A DNA stretch of 64,000 nt from Anaerobaca lacustris (GTDB lineage Bacteria; Planctomycetota; Phycisphaerae; Sedimentisphaerales; Anaerobacaceae), in NCBI RefSeq assembly GCF_030012215.1, contig NZ_JASCXX010000010.1, forward strand, positions 120,408 to 184,407. Reading direction: 5' to 3'. This document shows positions 59,319 to 64,000 of the stretch, piece after piece. Every line of letters starts with the position of its first letter. Positions within the stretch are counted from its first letter, which is position 1. The position numbers and the translations under genes were made by a program. The notes under the pieces were generated by a model. The model saw only the letters and a list, made by a program, of their open reading frames with translations, was not told where the DNA came from and made no database searches.

Positions 59319-61743
59319 GGGTAAAACCTGACAAATCCCCTGACGTCGAACAGTCATCGCTGCTGTATGAACCCAGTCCGTTGTCCGAATTGTCAGGAAT
59401 GTCAGGCTCTGCGGGTACATACCCCCGAATTGATTCGGCCAGAAGATACAACACGTTGCGCTGAGCGCCCTCCAGTATCCTTCTTACGGTCAGGGTTTCA
59501 CGCTTACCTTCCACCATCAGAAGGCGCTGCTCATGCAGGCGTTTCCGCAGAGTGCGGGCAGATATGACAAGCCCCTCGCCGTTGCCCGTCATCGACTGTG
59601 CAACCTTATAGCTCGCATCTGGATCAAGATAGAGCGATTCCCTGTCCACCCATCCAATTCTATCGCCTTGGGGTTGCCACATTCGTTCCAGGCTGCTGTG
59701 AATCCCTTTTTCCCGCCAGCCCCATGCTTTGGGGTTAGCGGGCTCTTGCCCGTCGGGTCCGGCAACGTGGGCCGTACCGCACGCGAGCGCAGAGCCGAGA
59801 AGTTCCAGATAACGGACGACCGGATTCGCTGCGGTTTGATGGGCTGTTTGAGACGCGGCTATGTGCATTAACGCCGCCCAACATCTCTGCCAGTGAACCA
59901 AGTGCTCCTCGTGGCTGATAGCGCCGCTCAGCTCGGCAAAACGCAGGAAGCACTTTGCGGCAATCGCTAATTCGGCAGTTGATGTGGGCGTTCGCCTGTG
60001 AAGCATCCCCTTGCTGGCTTCCTCGCGCAGCGCGATAAGCTCATCACGGACCCCGCTTTTCTTTTCTTCATACTGCGCAGCCAACCAACACACGAATCCT
60101 GATGTCACTTGAGCGTACAAACCGGCAGCGCCATCTCGCTGGCAAGCCGAGAGCTTGGACCACTCAAGCTCATTCCGCCCAAGCTCTACCACCACCATTC
60201 GGGCCTGGATGGACTGACCTCTCGGCGTGTCCTCCCCCGTGCTCAGTATGAGCCCACGCGGAGGCTTGGACGGTCTGAGCGTTGTGTCCGCGCGCATACG
60301 TAGTCGCCCTGACCGATTGGCCTGGCTTCGGATGATATCCCCCGCCTTGCGGTGAAGCTGCTGAACATCACGCTGTGTTCCACCAGGAGCAAAATCATCT
60401 ATGGTAAGAAGAGCGTCCTTTGCCACAAACGCCAGACCCTGCAATGCGTTGGCAGTACTCGCCCATGAACCAGGTAGACGGGTCGCTTCTATTTCAGGAC
60501 CAAAATGCTGTTGAATCAGCGCCGCCAGTTGACTCTTGCCTGTACCCGTATCCCCCACAAGGTGACACGTGAATGTGCCTACGCCCAGCACAGCGCACCA
60601 GGGAAGACAGAGAAGCGGCCATCCCACCGTGTCCGGCACCAAGTCGAGGATTCGTAGACTTGCCCAGATGGCATTGCGCAGCAGTTCGCCTTCAGGTGGG
60701 TCAGGCAAACAATAGTGACATAGGGTATCGGACAACTCAGTAACAACGTTTCGCACAGGTCCGGAGGCTCCCAACGCCCCGCCCGCGTGCAGGTAGACCC
60801 ATTGACCCCCGACTTCCCGCCAACCTGTATGAGCGTACTTGATCTGCCGAGTGATATCCTTGCTGAGCAATTGGATCGCTGCACGGGCATGCTCCCTTTT
60901 GGTTGTACCTGGAAAGATGATCGCACGTGCACCCAAGTGTTTCGCGGGCCAAGTCATAGCGGTGAACTCAGGAGCTGAGACGGCAAAACATTGCGAACAA
61001 CCTTCAAGGCGCGCGTCAAGTTCAAACAGTGCCGTTCGTTCAACGCCATCATCATGCGCGCAGTCCCCCACTATTCTGGCGGTGAAGTTGGTCAATTGAA
61101 CGGACGTCTCCCCATCTCGCGTGGGTTTGAGCCAGACCAAACCGTTCTCTGTCTCCAAGTAGGGATGATCCCGACACTCAATAGCGTTCTTCAGCGATGG
61201 CTGATAGGCGTAACTCTGATCTACCAAGTTCAGGAGTTGTTCCTTCGTTCCACCATTGTCAAGCCAATCGGAGACGTCACCACCTGTCTGCAAGTCCGGA
61301 AGCTCGACAATCCGCACCTCACCGGCAACGCTGGATAGGGACTCAGCCACCTGCTGTGCGTGCTTCCTCCCCGCTAGATCATTGTCGGGAATGATGGCAA
61401 CCAAGCGGCCCTTGAAGAACTCGTTGTATTCCTTACGCCACTTGGCCGCGCCCATGGGAGAGCACGTGGCATCGAACCCTTCACCGCATAGATGGTCGCA
61501 ATCCTTCTCTCCCTCGACAACAAACACCCAGTCCTGCATGGTTGCTTTGAGCAATTCTGGCAACCGATAGAGAACACGACGCGTGTTGTTCAGATTCCAA
61601 ATCCAGCCACCCTTATCATCCGGGCGGCGCTGCCGAAAGCCTTTGGGTGCGTAACGAACCACTTGGAACAGCAGTTCGCCCGATTCGTCGGAGTAATCGT
61701 ATACCTGTGTTATCTCCCGTTCCTTCATAGCTGGCGTGCTCAT
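59269..61743 (-). CDS. Toprim/P-loop NTPase replication protein of the element
   Basis: The 824-aa protein starts at the ATG at 61743, coupled to the AlpA-like gene by ATGA. It opens with a Toprim domain ('VVEGEKD' near 76, 'IPDNDLAGRKHA' near 118). A middle domain of unclear type follows, then a P-loop ATPase with Walker A 'GDTGTGKS' (397-404) and Walker B 'ALLTIDDFA' (444-452). This combination occurs in DUF927- or DnaG/helicase-like proteins of satellites and plasmids, which prime and unwind DNA at the element origin. It lacks a zinc finger at the N-terminus. Two Cys-containing stretches in the middle may be structural. Confidence 0.8.
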   Translation of the reverse strand: MSTPAMKEREITQVYDYSDESGELLFQVVRYAPKGFRQRRPDDKGGWIWNLNNTRRVLYRLPELLKATMQDWVFVVEGEKDCDHLCGEGFDATCSPMGAAKWRKEYNEFFKGRLVAIIPDNDLAGRKHAQQVAESLSSVAGEVRIVELPDLQTGGDVSDWLDNGGTKEQLLNLVDQSYAYQPSLKNAIECRDHPYLETENGLVWLKPTRDGETSVQLTNFTARIVGDCAHDDGVERTALFELDARLEGCSQCFAVSAPEFTAMTWPAKHLGARAIIFPGTTKREHARAAIQLLSKDITRQIKYAHTGWREVGGQWVYLHAGGALGASGPVRNVVTELSDTLCHYCLPDPPEGELLRNAIWASLRILDLVPDTVGWPLLCLPWCAVLGVGTFTCHLVGDTGTGKSQLAALIQQHFGPEIEATRLPGSWASTANALQGLAFVAKDALLTIDDFAPGGTQRDVQQLHRKAGDIIRSQANRSGRLRMRADTTLRPSKPPRGLILSTGEDTPRGQSIQARMVVVELGRNELEWSKLSACQRDGAAGLYAQVTSGFVCWLAAQYEEKKSGVRDELIALREEASKGMLHRRTPTSTAELAIAAKCFLRFAELSGAISHEEHLVHWQRCWAALMHIAASQTAHQTAANPVVRYLELLGSALACGTAHVAGPDGQEPANPKAWGWREKGIHSSLERMWQPQGDRIGWVDRESLYLDPDASYKVAQSMTGNGEGLVISARTLRKRLHEQRLLMVEGKRETLTVRRILEGAQRNVLYLLAESIRGYVPAEPDIPDNSDNGLGSYSSDDCSTSGDLSGFTHDATASLPARDRPEPF

Positions 61744-61991
61744 CTTCTGGCTTCTGCCCGGTCTCTCGTTCGCTTTTGCACCTCGAACTGTGTCTTCGAG
61801 GGACACCCCATCTCTAACCATCGCTCGATGTCAGCAAGTAGCCAGCGCACGGAATTCCGTAGGTGAACTGGTTCGGGCAACTCCCCAGCCGCCTTCATCC
61901 GCCAGAGGTGACGCATGCTGATTCCGAGGATGTCCGCCAACTCGTTGACGTTGATGAGCCTGAGACGTGACCTCTGCTTCGTCGCTTGCAT
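61740..61991 (-). CDS. AlpA-like HTH regulator/excisionase
   Basis: This 83-aa protein contains the MerR-like winged helix of AlpA/Xis proteins: 'LRLINVNELADILGISMRHLWRMKAAGELPEPVHLRNSVRWLLADIERWLEMG'-type sequence (about 14-60 of the product), with a basic C-terminal tail. AlpA in P4-type elements controls integrase expression, and the same fold acts as excision factor. The ATG at 61991 follows AAAGGGG. It overlaps the Toprim gene start at ATGA, so the two are co-translated. Confidence 0.88.
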   Translation of the reverse strand: MQATKQRSRLRLINVNELADILGISMRHLWRMKAAGELPEPVHLRNSVRWLLADIERWLEMGCPSKTQFEVQKRTRDRAEARR

Positions 61992-62152
61992 GGCTACCCC
62001 TTTCAAGTGGCTCGAATGTACCGTGGCAGCGCTTACGATGCACTGTCATGCCTCCACGCTACGGGGTAGGCAAAAAGCGTTCAAACCTTTGGCGCGGACA
62101 CTTTCACAGATTGATTTGTCCCAATTTTTGTGCTAAGCTGGTATGCGATTTG

Positions 62153-63124
62153 CTATTGTGAAGAGGAGAAGAAGGGGGATTCCGACCACTTGTCCTTCTG
62201 TCTCGCAACTGCCTTTCGCCACTGGCTCGACTTCCGGTCAACGTCTGGGTCTTTGTGGACGACTTGACCTTCCGGCGCAAGGTCACGGGCCAAAGCATCG
62301 AAGAGTTCGCCTATCTCACTGGCACTCAGCGGGTGGTTTTTCGCCTCACTCATCTTGGCGATGAGCCCTGCTGCTGCAATCTTGGCTTGTGGCATCTCGT
62401 ACCTGATGAGATCGGGGCATTTTCCGAGAGCCCTGTGAATCCGCTCGAACTCTTCACTTTCGTTGTCCTCACAGATTCGCGCCCACCACTTCGCGATTCG
62501 TCGTTCGCTCAGTATATTCCGATCCACAATAACCAGCTTTTCGAGTGCTTCTATGTCACCATGCCTCGCATTCTGATACAAAGACCAGAATGATCGCTTA
62601 TGGACGACCCAGCAGAATACCCAAGTGCGAAGGCAGAACACGACCTCAATCGGCAGGTTCGGGGAATCCTGGCACTCGGCTGAATCGCCTATCGTCCGTG
62701 CCCATGCGTGTTCGAAGGCAAATACTTCAAGCCGCGAGAACAGATAGGCATAAAGCCCCCTCTTGAACTGATCCGGAGGAACGCTGGGACGCTTCAACTC
62801 TTGCAGCGCAATTCGGTTGCCATCTACAACGTACGAAGACACCACTCTGAAGAGACTCGTCAGAAACTGGCCGTGCTCAAAGCCTTCGAGGGCCGGTGGC
62901 CCAAGAAATTGGAAACACCCCCTCAGCATCTCTTTCGGTTTGACGTAGAGCTTCTTCCATTGCTCTATGTCAGGCACTCTCAAGGCGGGTAGGGTGTGAC
63001 TACCGGTGTAGGTGTCGGTGGGTACGCCGTATATCAGATCGGGAATAAGCGCAACTCCTACACTCATGAACGCCAATTCCGGCGGCTTGCCTTTCGCCCA
63101 TTCCCTGACGTTCTTCAGTTCCAT
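62153..63124 (-). CDS. hypothetical protein of the element
   Basis: The 323-aa protein is soluble, mixed helical and aromatic-rich in the middle ('CLRTWVFCWVVHKRSFWSLYQNARHGDI'). A highly charged C-terminus follows (SSQWRKAVARQKDKW). I recognise no family or catalytic motif. Start at the ATG at 63124 has no obvious SD; an internal Met at residue 20 is possible. It lies upstream of the AlpA-like gene with a 161-bp gap that probably holds its promoter. As a gene between the mobility module and the element's right side it may be cargo. Confidence 0.65.
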   Translation of the reverse strand: MELKNVREWAKGKPPELAFMSVGVALIPDLIYGVPTDTYTGSHTLPALRVPDIEQWKKLYVKPKEMLRGCFQFLGPPALEGFEHGQFLTSLFRVVSSYVVDGNRIALQELKRPSVPPDQFKRGLYAYLFSRLEVFAFEHAWARTIGDSAECQDSPNLPIEVVFCLRTWVFCWVVHKRSFWSLYQNARHGDIEALEKLVIVDRNILSERRIAKWWARICEDNESEEFERIHRALGKCPDLIRYEMPQAKIAAAGLIAKMSEAKNHPLSASEIGELFDALARDLAPEGQVVHKDPDVDRKSSQWRKAVARQKDKWSESPFFSSSQ

Positions 63125-63479
63125 GGGTGTAAGATTAGCAAAAGGAGCCCCTGGGAAGCAAGACCCGTGCGGACGCTGACGGTGGGTGGCGAAACAGCCG
63201 AGATCCTTGCAAGGGAGCTTTGCCCTCCATCCATTCCTTGACTCTCGCCAGCTTCACGGCAGACAGGGAAATCATGGGGACCGGGAAAGCGGCGCAATGT
63301 GGGCAAGCACGCGGGGCGTCTGGCCGTGGCGTACGTGTAACTCAAACCCTTCGGAATCAGGCCGTCTTGGGGCAATACCAGTGTTCTCAAGGATGATTCG
63401 GGTGAGAATTCGGAGTGGGGGGCTGTTTTGATTCCCAAGATTCCTTCATGAACACCCTTGTTACCCAAGGAGAGCGGGT
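63125..63479. other. gene-free stretch inside the element
   Basis: This 355-bp stretch lies between the divergent 323-aa gene and the plus-strand pair beginning at 63480. No convincing ORF exists; a 117-codon minus frame (63115-63468) and a 40-codon plus frame near 63274 look non-coding. It must hold promoters for both directions. I see no clean repeat. Confidence 0.5.
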
Positions 63480-63746
63480 TTGGGGCCCCTTGAAAACCTC
63501 AAGTTGACGGGGGAACGGGCCGATAAGAAGGGTATTGCTGCTTTCTTTGTTGGGAGCTTAGGAATGGTTGTCCTCGTTGATAGCGTCGAATACCGGCTCA
63601 TCCAGCCAGACAATGTGCGAGTATTGGAAGAGGCAATCAAAGCCAGAGCTTTCACGCGGAAGTTGTCAGCGGTGGTCAGACAAGATTCAATGGTCATCTC
63701 TTGGCAGTGGACCACAAATCAGCGGAGGTCTTCCCATGAAATATGA
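63480..63746 (+). CDS. small hypothetical protein of the element
   Basis: This 88-aa frame starts with TTG at 63480, preceded by AAGGAGA about 8-9 nt upstream. It reads 'LENLKLTGERADKKGIAAFFVGSLGMVVLVDSVEYRLIQPDNVRVLEEAIK', a compact alpha/beta-like sequence. No family is recognised. It overlaps the next start (ATG at 63736) by 11 bp, and that start has its own GGAGG, so they form a plus-strand operon. A role as partner of the adjacent nuclease is possible but unsupported. Confidence 0.6.
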   Translation: MGPLENLKLTGERADKKGIAAFFVGSLGMVVLVDSVEYRLIQPDNVRVLEEAIKARAFTRKLSAVVRQDSMVISWQWTTNQRRSSHEI

Positions 63747-64000
63747 GTTGCCTCAGAATCATAGCCTTTCACAGAACACGGTTGAGAAACTCGTCTTTCA
63801 AGAAGATGGAAGTCCCGCCCTGAGCGATGTTCAGTATGCAGCCCTGGAAGCTGGGGTATCTCATATACCCAACTTGATTACAAGCACAAGACTGGGGCCC
63901 CAGACTACTTGTTGAAACTGAAGGACTCACAGCCACTAGTTGTCGAGGTCAAGACTTCCGAAGGTAACAAGCTCATCGACTACGGCAAAGCTGTTGAAGT
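63736..64000 (+). pseudogene. partial, apparently frameshifted PD-(D/E)XK nuclease-like gene
   Basis: The ATG at 63736 opens 'MKYELPQNHSLSQNTVEKLV', which in frame stops at 63916. From about 63855 another frame continues to the edge of the window with 'LDYKHKTGAPDYLLKLKDSQ' and then 'PLVVEVKTSEGNKLIDYGKA'. That is the 'PD ... ExK' core of HsdR_N-type restriction nucleases. Joining the frames needs a one-base deletion or two-base insertion near 63850-63862. It could be an assembly error or a true lesion. The gene continues beyond 64000, so its other domains (for example a helicase) cannot be seen. Confidence 0.6.

Larger units (their letters stand above)
57841..64000. mobile_element. integrated element at tRNA-Asp (left end; right end outside window)
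   Basis: A tRNA gene is joined to a convergent tyrosine recombinase. A Toprim/P-loop replication-type protein, an AlpA-like regulator and unfamiliar genes follow, all outside normal chromosome context. Base composition beyond about 59.4 kb is visibly lower in GC than the flank. This is the layout of P4-like satellites and tRNA-borne islands. The left attachment site is the tRNA 3' half; I found no second copy of that sequence up to 64000, so the element continues beyond the edge. No capsid, portal or terminase gene is seen so far. Confidence 0.85.

Noticed and set aside
63115..63468. 117-codon minus-strand ORF in the element
   Set aside because: It has no ribosome site, unlikely composition, and overlaps the start of the better-supported 323-aa gene.
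1..64000. CRISPR array, rRNA genes or IS elements
   Set aside because: I looked for regularly spaced repeats, conserved rRNA segments and transposase motifs and saw none in this window.

Overview
The window is high-GC bacterial chromosome. Its gene content points to a Planctomycetota genome, most likely class Phycisphaerae and possibly Sedimentisphaerales. The supporting signs are Tat-exported Gfo/Idh/MocA oxidoreductases paired with DUF1080 proteins, a one-gene SecDF, a TPR protein carrying RNA polymerase alpha-CTD-like domains, many exported polysaccharide-active enzymes, and a reduced murC-murB-ddl-ftsQ cluster. The lineage is an inference from content, because no rRNA gene is present. Start codons were chosen from Shine-Dalgarno motifs and family lengths.

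Layout, left to right. Positions 1-2.8 kb carry a HIT-family hydrolase and two lipoproteins on the minus strand. ilvD follows at 2.9-4.6 kb, then a DUF433 antitoxin with a truncated DUF5615 toxin remnant and two overlapping cysteine-cluster (YkgJ-type) genes. Positions 6-13 kb are a minus-strand housekeeping block: gdhA, rplS, yraN-like, murC, murB, ddl and an ftsQ-like gene. At 13.8-19.2 kb are a LuxR-type regulator, a PurF paralogue without a glutaminase nucleophile, and a GH51-like arabinofuranosidase next to an exported esterase. An S9 peptidase, a ClC channel, a PIN-TRAM protein, rpsA and ispH fill 19-29.4 kb.

Positions 29.5-33.7 kb form a symmetric cluster, DUF1080 / Gfo / Gfo / DUF1080, which fits glycoside processing through 3-keto sugars. 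It is followed by glutaminyl cyclotransferase, GH20 hexosaminidase, an NTF2-like protein, an NYN protein, lexA, a heparinase-like lyase, DUF2061 and CPBP membrane proteins, and pyrC (34-44.5 kb). Positions 44.7-53.4 kb run rightward: TPR/alpha-CTD protein, SpoIID-like protein, tgt, yajC, secDF and a LysM protein. pgl and a TetR / outer-membrane channel / membrane-fusion operon with no visible pump occupy 53.4-57.6 kb on the minus strand.

At 57,841 a tRNA-Asp(GUC) gene marks the left end of an integrated element that continues past the window edge. The element carries a tyrosine recombinase, a Toprim/P-loop replication protein, an AlpA-like regulator, an unrecognised 323-aa protein, and at the right edge a PD-(D/E)XK-like nuclease fragment. 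The recombinase and the nuclease both look frameshifted. The element is visibly less GC-rich than its flank. Its layout resembles phage satellites or tRNA-borne genomic islands.
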